A DNA stretch of 64,000 bases, from positions 248,001 through 312,000 of the forward strand of contig NZ_FOLN01000003.1 in the NCBI RefSeq assembly GCF_900112395.1, written 5' to 3'. The notes beneath the pieces were generated by a model that saw only the letters and a list, made by a program, of their open reading frames with translations, had not been told where the DNA came from and searched no databases. Source of the stretch: Algibacter lectus. Lineage in GTDB: Bacteria; Bacteroidota; Bacteroidia; Flavobacteriales; Flavobacteriaceae. The position numbers and the translations under genes were made by a program. This document shows, piece by piece, positions 44,301 through 53,340 of the stretch (its first letter is position 1; each line of letters begins with the position of its first letter).

Positions 44301-46887
44301 GTGAGCGTAAACCAACAAAAGACTCGTAAGGAGCATATGGTTTTGTAAAAGCATCCATTGAGAAATCGCCACCATTTTCGAAGGCGCGAACCAAAAATTG
44401 AGCATTAAGCATGCCTGGTGCATTTTTACCAATAGCAAGTTTGTTATTAATAGTCGCTAAACCATTTTCGTCAACTTTACCATCAAAAATAATGGTTTCT
44501 TCTGTTTGAAAATTACGCGTAGGATCGTTAAACGTGTATTGTTTGTAGTTTTCGAAAGCGGTGTAAGCCGTGCTAAACTTAGCTTTAATTTCTGTTTTTA
44601 AGTTTTTTCCAACGGCACCATGCAACCATTTTACATCTAAAGTTCCTTTTAAAGGCGTGTTGCTTGTTAGAATATCATCTTCAAATTCAACTTTAATTTT
44701 TAATCGGTTTGGTTTAACGGTTTCAATTTTTAATCCTTTGTAAAATGTTGCACCACCAACCGAAACTTTAGCGTTGTATTGACCCGTTTTGTCTTCTTGT
44801 ACCGTTGGTACAGTAAATTTAAAAACATTATTTAAGTTATCTGTAGTTACGTTTTTGTAAACCAATTTACCATTCGGGTCGGTAATTTCTAACTTTACAG
44901 GATGACCGCTTGGTAATTTGTTAGCGTTATCATTAAGCATAAAAGTTAAATGCAAAGTATCGCCAGGGCGCCATACACCACGCTCTCCATAAATGTAACC
45001 TTTAAGTCCGCGTTGTAAGCGATTTCCTGAAACATCAAACTTACTTAAGGATAATGAGTTTCCGTCATGAAGCTTTATGTAGGTCGTGTTTTTTCCTTTT
45101 GAAACAATAGCAAAAGCTGCTTTTTTATCAGAATCTATTAAAGTTAATCCGGTTTCATCGGTATTTCTACTTACTAATTCTTGTTGCTGAAAATTGTAAA
45201 TAGTAACCTTAGCGTTAGCTTCTGGTTCTGTATTTAAAATATTAGTTACCGCAAAATAATAAGAGTTGTTTGCACCTTGCTTTACTATAACTCCAAGGTT
45301 TGAGGCTAATAAATTTTGTGATATAATTTTATTTTCGTTGTAGTAAGCATCATGGCAAGGATTGTTTTCTTCGCGCCAGTTGTAGCTGTAATCTTTGTAG
45401 CGGTATGTGAGGTTATCCCAGTAGGCTTCCTCGCGTAATTCTTCGTCTTCAGAATCTATTTCAGCATAATTACCTTCATAGTATTCTTCGTCTTCGTAAT
45501 AATCATCATAGCCATCATGTTCAGAGTTTGAAGTACTTGGGTTAGCTTCGCAATCGTAAAGCGAATAGCTTTTTTCATAACTTAATTCAATGCGGTAAAT
45601 AGCTCCTAGATCGGCTTTAAAATAGTGTGATAAATCGATACTGTAAGCTTTCCATTTACCGGTGTTTTCGGCTGCAGATTGCAGTTGTATAGTTTTTTTA
45701 GCAATACGTCTACCAACCTTTTTTATATCGTATTTATTGTTTGTGTTTAAGTTGTTATCTTGAAGAAGTTGAAGCACATTGTCTTCGAAAATCTTGATAA
45801 CACGCACATCTACGGCGCTTAAGTTTACAGCTTCAAAATTGAATTTTAATTCTTCGGAATTAGGTAAAATAGTACCGCTATTAATTAAGCGAACTTGAGG
45901 TTTTAGTTCTTCGAAAGCGATGGTTTCAGAAAAAGTTTTTTTCAATTTATAACCATCTGTATTTTTAATGCCTTGAAAAACATCAACCTGAATGTTGCCC
46001 ACTAATTTACTAGAAGGGTAAACTTTTAAAACATTACCGTCTACAATATATTTAGGGTTTTTGCTTTTTTGAATGGTTACTAAACCATCAAAGTTTTGTT
46101 GTTTTTGTAAAGGATCGGAAAAATTGATAGATAGATGTTGTTCTGGCGATTGAATAACATCAACTTCTACAATAGTAAAATTATTTACCCCAGGAATAGC
46201 GATGGTGTTTTCACCTTCATTACTAGCTTTTATTGCATTTCCATTCCATTTTACAAGAATGTTATCATCTTCAATTTTTCGGTTTATACTATCAATTTTA
46301 AATTCGAAATATTTTGCGGCTTGGCTCGCTTCATTAAAAACAATATTTAGTTTTTTTTCGCTTTGCGACGCTTCAACTAAAGTTTTAGCATCTTTAATTG
46401 AAATAATATCGGCCGATTTGATTACGCCTTCAAGATATTGCCATTTTTTACTGTAGGATTGTAAATTATTAGTTTCAATATTAAAATTTGGTGTTATAGT
46501 TTTAAACTGAAAGGTGTAATCTTTATAGCCTGCCGGCATATTTTTATAAATATCGCCAAGTTTTACGGTAACGGTATATTCTGTGTCTGGATCTAAATGT
46601 TCGTCGGGAGTAAATAGTAAAGTATGGTTGTTGCCAACGGTAAGCTTGCCTTCAACATGCGGTTTTATGGTTACAATATTGTCTGTGATTTCCTGATTTA
46701 TTTCCCATCCCTCCACAGGTTTGGTTAAATTAATTTGAATAGGACTGGCTACCGAAGTTCTGCCCGATGTGGTGTAACTGATATAGTCTCTAAATTTGAA
46801 AATGTTATCAGTTTCTACCACTTTCTTTTTACATGAAGCAATAATAGTAACAAATACGGCAAAGGTTAAAAGCTTTTTGAAAGACAT
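41314..46887 (-). CDS. Bacterial alpha-2-macroglobulin lipoprotein
   Basis: A 1857-residue periplasmic protease trap. ATG 46887 begins a lipoprotein signal (MSFKKLLTFAVFVTIIASCKKK); an upstream start at 46932 would bury it. Early MG domains, the bait and MG2-type region with GLKGYIYGERGVWRPGDTLHL (~620), the A2M core (~1100-1300) and the thioester CVEQ (Cys ~1411, Gln ~1414, in YPHGCVEQTTSS) are present. The thioester captures attacking proteases covalently. An unusual Tyr/Asp/Glu-rich segment (~446-515) interrupts the N-terminal part. Its usual partner pbpC is 34 kb away. Confidence 0.95.
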   Translation of the reverse strand: MSFKKLLTFAVFVTIIASCKKKVVETDNIFKFRDYISYTTSGRTSVASPIQINLTKPVEGWEINQEITDNIVTIKPHVEGKLTVGNNHTLLFTPDEHLDPDTEYTVTVKLGDIYKNMPAGYKDYTFQFKTITPNFNIETNNLQSYSKKWQYLEGVIKSADIISIKDAKTLVEASQSEKKLNIVFNEASQAAKYFEFKIDSINRKIEDDNILVKWNGNAIKASNEGENTIAIPGVNNFTIVEVDVIQSPEQHLSINFSDPLQKQQNFDGLVTIQKSKNPKYIVDGNVLKVYPSSKLVGNIQVDVFQGIKNTDGYKLKKTFSETIAFEELKPQVRLINSGTILPNSEELKFNFEAVNLSAVDVRVIKIFEDNVLQLLQDNNLNTNNKYDIKKVGRRIAKKTIQLQSAAENTGKWKAYSIDLSHYFKADLGAIYRIELSYEKSYSLYDCEANPSTSNSEHDGYDDYYEDEEYYEGNYAEIDSEDEELREEAYWDNLTYRYKDYSYNWREENNPCHDAYYNENKIISQNLLASNLGVIVKQGANNSYYFAVTNILNTEPEANAKVTIYNFQQQELVSRNTDETGLTLIDSDKKAAFAIVSKGKNTTYIKLHDGNSLSLSKFDVSGNRLQRGLKGYIYGERGVWRPGDTLHLTFMLNDNANKLPSGHPVKLEITDPNGKLVYKNVTTDNLNNVFKFTVPTVQEDKTGQYNAKVSVGGATFYKGLKIETVKPNRLKIKVEFEDDILTSNTPLKGTLDVKWLHGAVGKNLKTEIKAKFSTAYTAFENYKQYTFNDPTRNFQTEETIIFDGKVDENGLATINNKLAIGKNAPGMLNAQFLVRAFENGGDFSMDAFTKPYAPYESFVGLRSPKGNAYGSFFTDENQAFDIVVVDAKGKPIKRNNLEVKVYKIEWRWWWNSSYDDLSSYVSSSYHKPYSTSKINTDTKGKGTFNLKIPNNERGRYLIRISDPVSGHATGRTAYFYKNWWQNSGSTNKEAAKMLIFSADKEKYNVGETAKLTFASGSEGRALVSIENGTEVLDTKWVKTQKGETTVDVGITPDMAPNVFVNISLLQPHAISANDLPIRLYGIIPIMVEDPETKLEPQLNMPDTLQPEQKFDVQISEKNNKAMTYTIAMVEEGLLDLTRFKTPNAWNEFYKREALGVKTWDVFDDVIGAYSGSIDQVFAIGGDGSAAGGKNKKANRFKPVVTYLGPFKLEAGEKKTHSIKLPNYIGAVRTMVVAADNKNEAYGSTDKSVEVKKPLMVLATLPRKLSPGEKVTLPVTVFAMEPKVKNVSISLKLSNGISVFGEQKKVLTFAKPDEQMAYFQLDVSKAKGINTVEVIATGNGEKSTYKVELDVVNPNPITSKTIDKTLEANASETLNFSTFGVSGTNGATVEFSTLPPMDFSRRLQYLIQYPHGCVEQTTSSVFPQLFLADIFDLTFEKKKEIQTNIENGIKRLGHFQRPSGGLSYWIGENAANDWGTSYAGHFMLEAEKKGFVLPLTFKNNWIKYQTQAARDWRPSYRSYNSDLAQAYRLYTLALAGSPDLSSMNRLREFSEISNEAKWRLAAAYALAGQKEASDNISQSANINFKPLKNNYYTYGSVDRNRAMALETMVLTKNSKMRDLAETIAKDLSSNRWMSTQTSAFSLLAMAKMVNANGGKALSLSYSINGKTETITTKSAIASRELQVNNGANSITLTNQKDNLVYVRVLNSGKLPLGNEIAEQRGLSISVAYKDLDGNKIDISKLQQGQDFLATVQVSNLKDYNVNDIALTQIFPSGWEIVNTRFTAFGSSTTSQARFTDIRDDRVNFYFDLSKKGKYSTKTFNVMLNAAYLGTYYLYGVQAEAMYDNDFLVRTKGQWIEVNK

Positions 46888-47155
46888 AAATAGATGTGTT
46901 AAATAAAAATGAACGTGCTTTTGGGAGGGCAACAGGAGAGCCTGTTTATAAGATTACGTTCGTTTTTTAATATTTAGGTTTTTGGGTTCTGTTAAATTGT
47001 TCCTAAAGTTAAAGGTTTTTGATGATTTTGCTTGGTTTTATAACGAAAAAAGAAAGATTATTCTTAATTGAATTCAATAGTGAATATCAACAAATATGGC
47101 TTTTTATTAGTATATTCGTAAAAGAAATTAAATAAAAACTACAAATCCGTAATTC

Positions 47156-48718
47156 ATGGAATCTATAGCGAGTAAATTTGGAATACACGACGCGCTAAAA
47201 ACTTTAGGCGTTCAAAATATAAATGAAGGAACATCAACAGGTTCAAACCAATTTTCGCACAATGATGATGGTGTTGTTATTGAAAGTTTTTCTCCTGTAG
47301 ATGGGCAATTAATTGGCAAAGTTAAAACAACTTCTCAAGCCGATTTTGATGTGGTAATGCAAACTGCAACTACTGCTTTTAAAACGTGGCGTACCATGCC
47401 AGCACCACAGCGTGGAGAGATTGTGCGTCAGTTTGGTGATAAATTAAGAGAGAAAAAGGAGGCTTTAGGTAAACTTGTTTCTTATGAAATGGGAAAGAGT
47501 TATCAAGAAGGTCTTGGAGAGGTTCAAGAAATGATAGATATCTGCGATTTTGCAGTAGGTTTATCTAGACAGCTTCATGGTTTAACCATGCATTCTGAGC
47601 GTCCTGGTCACCGCATGTACGAGCAATATCATGCTTTAGGTGTGGTTGGTATTATTTCGGCTTTTAATTTTCCGGTAGCTGTTTGGGCATGGAATACGGC
47701 TTTAGCATGGATTTGCGGCGATGTTTGTGTTTGGAAACCAAGCGAAAAAACGCCGCTTTGTGGTATAGCTTGCCAAAATATAGCAGCCGAAGTTTTTGCT
47801 GAAAATAATTTACCAGAAGGTATTTCTTGCTTAATAAATGGCGATTATAAGGTTGGTGAATTTATGACGAAAGACAAAAGAATTCCATTAATTTCTGCAA
47901 CGGGTTCTACCCGTATGGGGAAAATTGTAGCTCAGGAAGTTGCAGGCCGTTTAGGTAAAACTTTATTAGAGCTTGGGGGTAATAATGCTATAATTGTAAC
48001 ACCAGATGCCGATATAAAAATGACGGTTATTGGTGCTGTTTTTGGCGCGGTTGGTACTTGTGGACAACGTTGTACATCAACGAGAAGATTAATAATTCAT
48101 GAGGATATTTATGATAAAGTAAAAACAGCTATTGTAGATGCTTATAAGCAATTACGTATTGGAAATCCTTTAGACGAAAATAACCATGTTGGGCCGTTAA
48201 TTGATACCGACGCCGTAAATATGTATAACAGTGCATTAGAGAAAGTAGTGGAAGAAGGCGGTGGAATTATAGTTGAAGGTGGCGTGCTTTCTGGTGTAGG
48301 TTTTGAAAGTGGTTGTTATGTAAAACCAGCTATTGCAGAAGCTAAACCTAATTTTAAAATTGTACAACACGAAACATTTGCTCCAGTTTTATATTTATTG
48401 AAATACTCGGGAGGTGTTGAAAATGCTATTGATATTCAAAATGAAGTTGCTCAAGGATTATCGTCAGCTATTATGACAAATAACTTAAGAGAAGCCGAGC
48501 GGTTCTTATCCGTTCAAGGATCAGATTGTGGAATTGCTAATGTAAATATTGGAACATCGGGTGCTGAAATTGGTGGTGCTTTTGGAGGTGAAAAAGATAC
48601 AGGTGGTGGCCGTGAATCTGGATCTGATGCTTGGAAAGTATATATGAGAAGGCAGACCAATACTATAAATTATACTACAGAATTACCGTTATCTCAAGGT
48701 ATAAAATTTGAGTTGTAG
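47156..48718 (+). CDS. amaB: ALDH7-type aldehyde dehydrogenase (aminoadipate-semialdehyde dehydrogenase-like)
   Basis: 520-residue NAD-dependent aldehyde dehydrogenase. SAFNFPVAVWAWNTALAWICGDVCVWKPSEKTPL (~162-195), catalytic Glu in LELGGNNA (~270), catalytic Cys in GTCGQRCTSTRR (~304) and the C-terminal GESGSDAW-like GRESGSDAWKVYMRRQT match the ALDH7/antiquitin family. These oxidise alpha-aminoadipate semialdehyde/piperideine-6-carboxylate in lysine degradation. Family assignment is strong; the physiological substrate is inferred. The gene stands alone with a hairpin terminator after it. Confidence 0.9.
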   Translation: MESIASKFGIHDALKTLGVQNINEGTSTGSNQFSHNDDGVVIESFSPVDGQLIGKVKTTSQADFDVVMQTATTAFKTWRTMPAPQRGEIVRQFGDKLREKKEALGKLVSYEMGKSYQEGLGEVQEMIDICDFAVGLSRQLHGLTMHSERPGHRMYEQYHALGVVGIISAFNFPVAVWAWNTALAWICGDVCVWKPSEKTPLCGIACQNIAAEVFAENNLPEGISCLINGDYKVGEFMTKDKRIPLISATGSTRMGKIVAQEVAGRLGKTLLELGGNNAIIVTPDADIKMTVIGAVFGAVGTCGQRCTSTRRLIIHEDIYDKVKTAIVDAYKQLRIGNPLDENNHVGPLIDTDAVNMYNSALEKVVEEGGGIIVEGGVLSGVGFESGCYVKPAIAEAKPNFKIVQHETFAPVLYLLKYSGGVENAIDIQNEVAQGLSSAIMTNNLREAERFLSVQGSDCGIANVNIGTSGAEIGGAFGGEKDTGGGRESGSDAWKVYMRRQTNTINYTTELPLSQGIKFEL

Positions 48719-48742
48719 TATTTAAAATATTTAATTTGTTTT

Positions 48743-48776
48743 AAAGTCATATTTCTATAAATGTGACTTTTTTTGT
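48743..48776 (+). terminator. Terminator after the ALDH gene
   Basis: AAAGTCATATTT pairs with AAATGTGACTTT (one mismatch), followed by a T-tract, 25 bases past the stop at 48718. Confidence 0.65.
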
Positions 48777-48853
48777 TTTATTGTTTCTAAATGTATAAGC
48801 TAAAGTGTTATATTGTAAACACTTATATTTTTCTAACCAAAAAACAAAATCTA

Positions 48854-49789
48854 ATGAGTAAAAAAACATTCTATCTTTTAGGAATTGTACTCACTATTAT
48901 TCTCGGTACTATTTTGTATTATTTTTTATGTTGTAGTGTGTGTTGCAATGCAGAAAAGGGTGCGAATAACCAAGACGAGACTGAGAGTGTTGTAAGTCCG
49001 AAACTTAAAGAAATTACCAAAAATGCATTTTTAATTAACGATGCTAATGGCGATTTTAATTTGAAGCTGAATGATAATTTTAATTTCAAAACATCAAATT
49101 TTTCAATAGAAGAACCTGTTTCTAAAGATATTGAAAATGGTGTTTTAAAGCTTAAGGACTATCTTATAGAAAACCCGTTAAAAAATATTAACATAACTGG
49201 GTTTTACAGAAGTGATGAAACTAATAATTCTGCATATCCAAACCTTGGATTGGCAAGGGCAAACTCCGTTAAAAACTACTTCGTATTGCATGGAGTTTCT
49301 TCAAAACAAATTGATACCAACGGAAAATTAAATGATACGATTAATCCAGATGAAAACAGTACGCTATTTGGTCCTGTGTCATTCAATATGTTAACAGCAG
49401 ATGCATCTGATACATCTTCTATGGAAGCCTTAAAAACCGCATGTGATGCTATTAAAGAGAATCCGTTAGTATTACATTTTAAAACAGGTCAAGCATCGAT
49501 TAATTTAACGGCAGAGCAACGCCAAAAAATAGCCGATATCTCTCATTGTGTAGATAAGTTAGGCGTAAAAATGCAAGTTATTGGGCATACCGATAATACA
49601 GGCGATGCTGCAAGAAATATTGTTCTTGGTCAGGAACGTGCAGATTTTGCAAAAACATATTTAACCCAAAACGGGATTTTAGATAGCAATATTGAAACAT
49701 CGTCTCAAGGACCAAAAGTTCCTGTTGCAGATAATGCTACGGAAGAAGGTAGAGCAGAAAACAGAAGAACAGTAATTACAATTAACTAA
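48854..49789 (+). CDS. OmpA family protein with duplicated OmpA-like domain
   Basis: 311 residues from ATG 48854, which starts the membrane anchor (FYLLGIVLTIILGTILYYFLCCSVCCN); ATG 48791 would add 21 residues. The C-terminal domain has VIGHTDNTGDAARNIVLGQERADFAKTYL and NRRTVITI, the peptidoglycan (DAP)-binding signature of OmpA. The middle of the protein (~95-150, ITGFYRSDETNNSAYPNLGLARANSVKNYF) looks like a degenerate second copy. It is an inner-membrane-anchored peptidoglycan-binding protein, paired with the next gene 20 bases downstream. Confidence 0.88.
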   Translation: MSKKTFYLLGIVLTIILGTILYYFLCCSVCCNAEKGANNQDETESVVSPKLKEITKNAFLINDANGDFNLKLNDNFNFKTSNFSIEEPVSKDIENGVLKLKDYLIENPLKNINITGFYRSDETNNSAYPNLGLARANSVKNYFVLHGVSSKQIDTNGKLNDTINPDENSTLFGPVSFNMLTADASDTSSMEALKTACDAIKENPLVLHFKTGQASINLTAEQRQKIADISHCVDKLGVKMQVIGHTDNTGDAARNIVLGQERADFAKTYLTQNGILDSNIETSSQGPKVPVADNATEEGRAENRRTVITIN

Positions 49790-49809
49790 AAACTTAAAAA
49801 TATAAAATT

Positions 49810-50412
49810 ATGAATTGGTGTATATTAATCCCATTATTAGTCGGTGCTATTTGTGCAATATTAGGTTACTTATTAGGTAAACTTTTAGGTGGTGGAAACC
49901 ACAACGAGTGTGAAGATAGAATAGGAGCATTGCAAGCAGAGCTAGATGCTTGTAGATTAAGTAAGGTTTCTTTAGAAAGTGATTTGAGTGCAACTAAAGC
50001 AGCCTTAACAACATCTGTTGCGGCAGAAGCTTCAGTAAAATCTTCTTTAGAGTTAACTAAATCATCATTAGCCGCATCTTTATCAGCAGCAACTGTGGTA
50101 CCTGTTGCGGTAAGTGTGTTCGATGGCGCAGCTGCAAAAGCTGTTTTTGGTAAAAAAATAAAAGAAGATGATTTAACGGTTGTTGAAGGTATTGGGCCTA
50201 AAATTCAAGGTTTATTTCACGATCATGATGTTAAAACATGGAAAGCATTATCTGAATGTTCTATAGAAAAATGTCAAGCTGTTTTAGATTCTGGAGGAGA
50301 GCGTTATAAAATCCATAAACCAGGCACCTGGCCAAAACAAGCGCAATTAGCTTATGAAGGCAAATGGGAAGAGCTTTCAAAATGGCAAGACCAGCTAGAT
50401 GGCGGGAAATAA
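49810..50412 (+). CDS. Membrane-anchored coiled-coil protein with C-terminal helix-hairpin-helix-like domain
   Basis: 200 residues. One N-terminal membrane segment (LIPLLVGAICAILGYLLGKLL), a coiled coil rich in Ala/Ser/Lys/Glu (~35-95), and a C-terminal domain with LTVVEGIGPKIQGLFHDHDVKTWKALSE (~120-150) then KPGTWPKQAQLAYEGKWEEL. The EGIGPKI..LF pattern resembles the helix-hairpin-helix unit found at the end of some ribosomal and membrane proteins. It follows OmpA closely on the same strand, so the pair probably works together at the cell wall. Function unknown. Confidence 0.78.
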   Translation: MNWCILIPLLVGAICAILGYLLGKLLGGGNHNECEDRIGALQAELDACRLSKVSLESDLSATKAALTTSVAAEASVKSSLELTKSSLAASLSAATVVPVAVSVFDGAAAKAVFGKKIKEDDLTVVEGIGPKIQGLFHDHDVKTWKALSECSIEKCQAVLDSGGERYKIHKPGTWPKQAQLAYEGKWEELSKWQDQLDGGK

Positions 50413-50436
50413 AACTCGAAATTTATCATAAAAACA

Positions 50437-50468
50437 AAAACCGCTTCTGTTAACGAAGCGGTTTTTTT
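50437..50468 (+). terminator. Terminator after the OmpA/HhH pair
   Basis: AAAACCGCTTC and GAAGCGGTTTT form an 11-bp stem around a 7-base loop, followed by Ts, 24 bases past the stop. Confidence 0.85.
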
Positions 50469-50599
50469 GTTTTTAATTATGTATTATTTGGTCTTTAATT
50501 GTTGGGTGTTTTATATATAAATTCATTTTAATATACAAAAAACTAAAAGGTAAACGTTATTCTATGTATTTTGCTTAAGGTGTGTTAAACCTTTTTAAT

Positions 50600-50628
50600 T
50601 TGTTGAAGTCAAATTAGTTATAAGTTTG
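50600..50628 (+). promoter_or_regulatory. Promoter of the DUF1800-DUF1501 pair
   Basis: TTG at 50600-50602, an 18-base gap, then TAAGTTTG at 50621-50628 match the Bacteroidota TTG/TAnnTTTG promoter well. The start codon at 50668 is 40 bases downstream. Confidence 0.5.
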
Positions 50629-50667
50629 TTGCTTCATGTCTTAGATTAATAAATAAAATTGAGTTTT

Positions 50668-52047
50668 ATGAAAAGTAATCATATTCAGCATTTGTATTGG
50701 CGTGTTGGTTTTGGTATTCTGCCAAATGAACTCGAAAAGTTTTCTAAAAAAAGTAAAAAAAAGATTGTTGATGGCATTATTGAAACATCACAAAAAGTAA
50801 CGCCATTAAAAGTTGATACAGCCGAACTCGATGAGCTATTGAGTGGTTCTTATGAGAAGACAAAGGAAAATATTAAAAAATTCCAGAAGCTAAGCCGAGA
50901 AAAAACAAAGGAGTTAAACATTGCATGGATAGATCGATTAGCAAATTCTAATCAAATACTTCGTGAAAAAATGACCCTCTTTTGGGCGAATCATTTTGTG
51001 TGTGAAGATAATAATTACGTTTACACACAAAACTTCCATAACCGACTTCGTGAGCATGCGCTTGGTAATTTTAAAGATTTTGTAAAGGCCATTTCAAAAG
51101 AAGCTGCGATGACTAAATACTTAAATACAAAGCAAAACAAAAAACAAAAGCCTAACGAGAATTTTGCTCGTGAACTTATGGAATTATTCACTTTAGGTGT
51201 TGGTAATTATACCGAAAATGATATTAAAGAAAGCGCGAAAGCGTTTACGGGCTATAGCCATAATTTAAAAGGTGAATTTGTTTTTAAAAAACGTGTTCAT
51301 GATGAAACTGATAAAATATTTTTTGGTAAAACAGGAAATTTTGACGGTGATGATATTGTAGATTTAATCCTTGAAAAAAGGGAATGTGCAACTTTTATTT
51401 GTACTAAAATTTATAGCTACTTTGTTAACGATACTATTAACGAACAGCATGTAAACGAAATGGCCAATGTGTTTTATAAAGATTACAACATCGAAAACCT
51501 AATGCGCTATATGATGCTTGCCGATTGGTTTTATGATGATGAAAATATGGGAACCAAAATTAAATCGCCCATAGAACTTTTGGTTGGTTTAAAAACGGTA
51601 GTTCCTGTCGATTTTAAATCATCTAAACAGCTTTTTAATCTTCAGAAATTATTAGGGCAAGTACTTTTAAACCCACCCAATGTAGCGGGTTGGAAAGGTG
51701 GCCGATCTTGGATAGATTCTAACACCATTACACTGCGGTTAAAACTACCATCAATTATTTTAAATAACGCTTATATTTCTAAGGTTAAAGCAGGTAAAAC
51801 CGATGAGTCTATACTTAAAAGTAAGCAAGCTTTTAAAAAGAAGTATGGACAACGTTTTAAAACCGAAACTAATTGGGCTGTTTTCGATACACATTTTAAT
51901 GATGTGGCCATAACCGATTTAGATAAGTATTTGCTGGCTTGTACTATTAGCAATCAAGCAAGCACGTATCTAAACTCGCTAAGTAAAGTCTCAAAGCAGG
52001 AGTACTGTATTCAACTTATGTCGTTACCCGAATATCAAATGTGTTAA
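50668..52047 (+). CDS. DUF1800 domain protein
   Basis: About 459 residues. Typical DUF1800 signature: HLYWRVGFG at the start, LREKMTLFWANHFVCEDNN (~100-118), NENFARELMELFTLGVGNYTENDIKESAKAFTGY (~165-200) and LLGQVLLNPPNVAGWKGGRSW near the end. The family is exported and always found with DUF1501, here the next gene, two bases downstream. No clear signal peptide is visible. The biochemical role is unknown; a T9SS or surface-polymer role has been suggested from context in other genomes. ATG 50668 was chosen over TTG 50659. Confidence 0.9.
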   Translation: MKSNHIQHLYWRVGFGILPNELEKFSKKSKKKIVDGIIETSQKVTPLKVDTAELDELLSGSYEKTKENIKKFQKLSREKTKELNIAWIDRLANSNQILREKMTLFWANHFVCEDNNYVYTQNFHNRLREHALGNFKDFVKAISKEAAMTKYLNTKQNKKQKPNENFARELMELFTLGVGNYTENDIKESAKAFTGYSHNLKGEFVFKKRVHDETDKIFFGKTGNFDGDDIVDLILEKRECATFICTKIYSYFVNDTINEQHVNEMANVFYKDYNIENLMRYMMLADWFYDDENMGTKIKSPIELLVGLKTVVPVDFKSSKQLFNLQKLLGQVLLNPPNVAGWKGGRSWIDSNTITLRLKLPSIILNNAYISKVKAGKTDESILKSKQAFKKKYGQRFKTETNWAVFDTHFNDVAITDLDKYLLACTISNQASTYLNSLSKVSKQEYCIQLMSLPEYQMC

Positions 52048-52049
52048 TC

Positions 52050-53240
52050 ATGGATAGAAGAAAATTTTTGAAACAATCGTCGCTGGCTAGTAGTCTGTTT
52101 TTTGTGCCAAGTTTTGTAAAAGCGTTCGAGCAAGTTGCTCAAAGTCAGTTAGGGTATAAGCGCTTGGTTATTATTCAGCTTTCGGGAGGTAACGATGGGT
52201 TAAATACTGTAATTCCGTATCAAAATGATTTGTATTATAAAGCGCGTCCAAGTTTAGGAATAAAAAAGAGTGAGGTTTTAAAATTAAATGATGAGGTAGG
52301 TTTACATAAAAGTTTAAAACCCTTAAAACATCTTTACAATAATGGTAATTTGTGTGTTATAAACAATGTTGGGTATCCAAACCCTATTCGTTCGCATTTT
52401 AGATCTATGGATATTTGGCAAACGGCTACTGATTCTGATAAATACTCACAAAGTGGTTGGCTTGGTCGCTATCTAGATCAATATGGTAAACACCCATACA
52501 GCGCTATTGAAATAAACGATAGCTTATCGCTAGCCATGAAAGGAGAACAGATGAATGCTATTGCGACTCAAGATGCTAAAACACTTTATAATTTATCTAA
52601 AGATCCTTATTTTAAAAACGTTATTAAACATCAAGATGACGCCCATTTAAGCGAGCATAATTTGGGGTATTTGTATAAATCTATGATTTCGGCAGAATCT
52701 TCTGCGAAGTATATTTACGAAACGAGTAAAACCTTTTCTTCTAAAACAGATTATCCACAAAATTATTTTGCAAAACAATTAAAAACAACGGCACAGTTTA
52801 TTAATTCTGGGCTCGATACCAAAGTGTTTTATAGTGCTCTAGGAGGTTTTGATACGCATGTAAACCAGTTGGGTGCACAAAATAGATTGTTAAATATTTA
52901 TGCTGAAAGTATTGAAGCTTTTGTAAACGATTTAAAAACGAATAATACTTTTAACGATACGTTAATTTTAACCTTTTCAGAATTTGGTCGACGTGTAAAA
53001 CAAAATGCAAATGTGGGTACCGACCACGGTACATCTAACAATGTTTTTATTATTGGTGGCCAATTAAAAAAGCAAGGTTTATATAATGATATGGCAAGTT
53101 TAAGTGATTTGGATACTAATGGTGATCTTAAATTTGAAATCGATTTTCGTACCATTTATGCTACCGTTTTAAACAAATGGCTCGATGTTAATGATGAAAA
53201 GGTGCTTAACAGATCGTTTAATCAATTAGGCTTTATTTAG
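52050..53240 (+). CDS. DUF1501 domain protein with Tat signal
   Basis: 396 residues from ATG 52050. The N-terminus MDRRKFLKQSSLASSLFFVPSFVKA is a twin-arginine export signal. The body shows the DUF1501 (alkaline-phosphatase-like) pattern: RLVIIQLSGGNDGLNTVIPY (~35), LHKSLKPLKHLYNNGNLCVINNVGYPNPIRSHF (~85), GWLGRYLD and FDTHVNQLG, and TFSEFGRRVKQNANVGTDHGT near the C-terminus. It is probably a folded periplasmic or surface hydrolase. The partner gene is DUF1800. Confidence 0.92.
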   Translation: MDRRKFLKQSSLASSLFFVPSFVKAFEQVAQSQLGYKRLVIIQLSGGNDGLNTVIPYQNDLYYKARPSLGIKKSEVLKLNDEVGLHKSLKPLKHLYNNGNLCVINNVGYPNPIRSHFRSMDIWQTATDSDKYSQSGWLGRYLDQYGKHPYSAIEINDSLSLAMKGEQMNAIATQDAKTLYNLSKDPYFKNVIKHQDDAHLSEHNLGYLYKSMISAESSAKYIYETSKTFSSKTDYPQNYFAKQLKTTAQFINSGLDTKVFYSALGGFDTHVNQLGAQNRLLNIYAESIEAFVNDLKTNNTFNDTLILTFSEFGRRVKQNANVGTDHGTSNNVFIIGGQLKKQGLYNDMASLSDLDTNGDLKFEIDFRTIYATVLNKWLDVNDEKVLNRSFNQLGFI

Positions 53241-53340
53241 TTTGTTATTACTTGTTTTAATTCTGAAGGTGCTTTGGTTTTTATTGGGTTTTTCACTTTA
53301 AAATACCGATTTTTGGTAGCTTAAATTCAAAATCTCCTTT

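Noticed and set aside
46931-46945. ACAGG-AGAG-CCTGT hairpin upstream of the alpha-2-macroglobulin start
   Set aside because: Short 5-bp stem with no T-tract; could be chance, so not listed as a feature.
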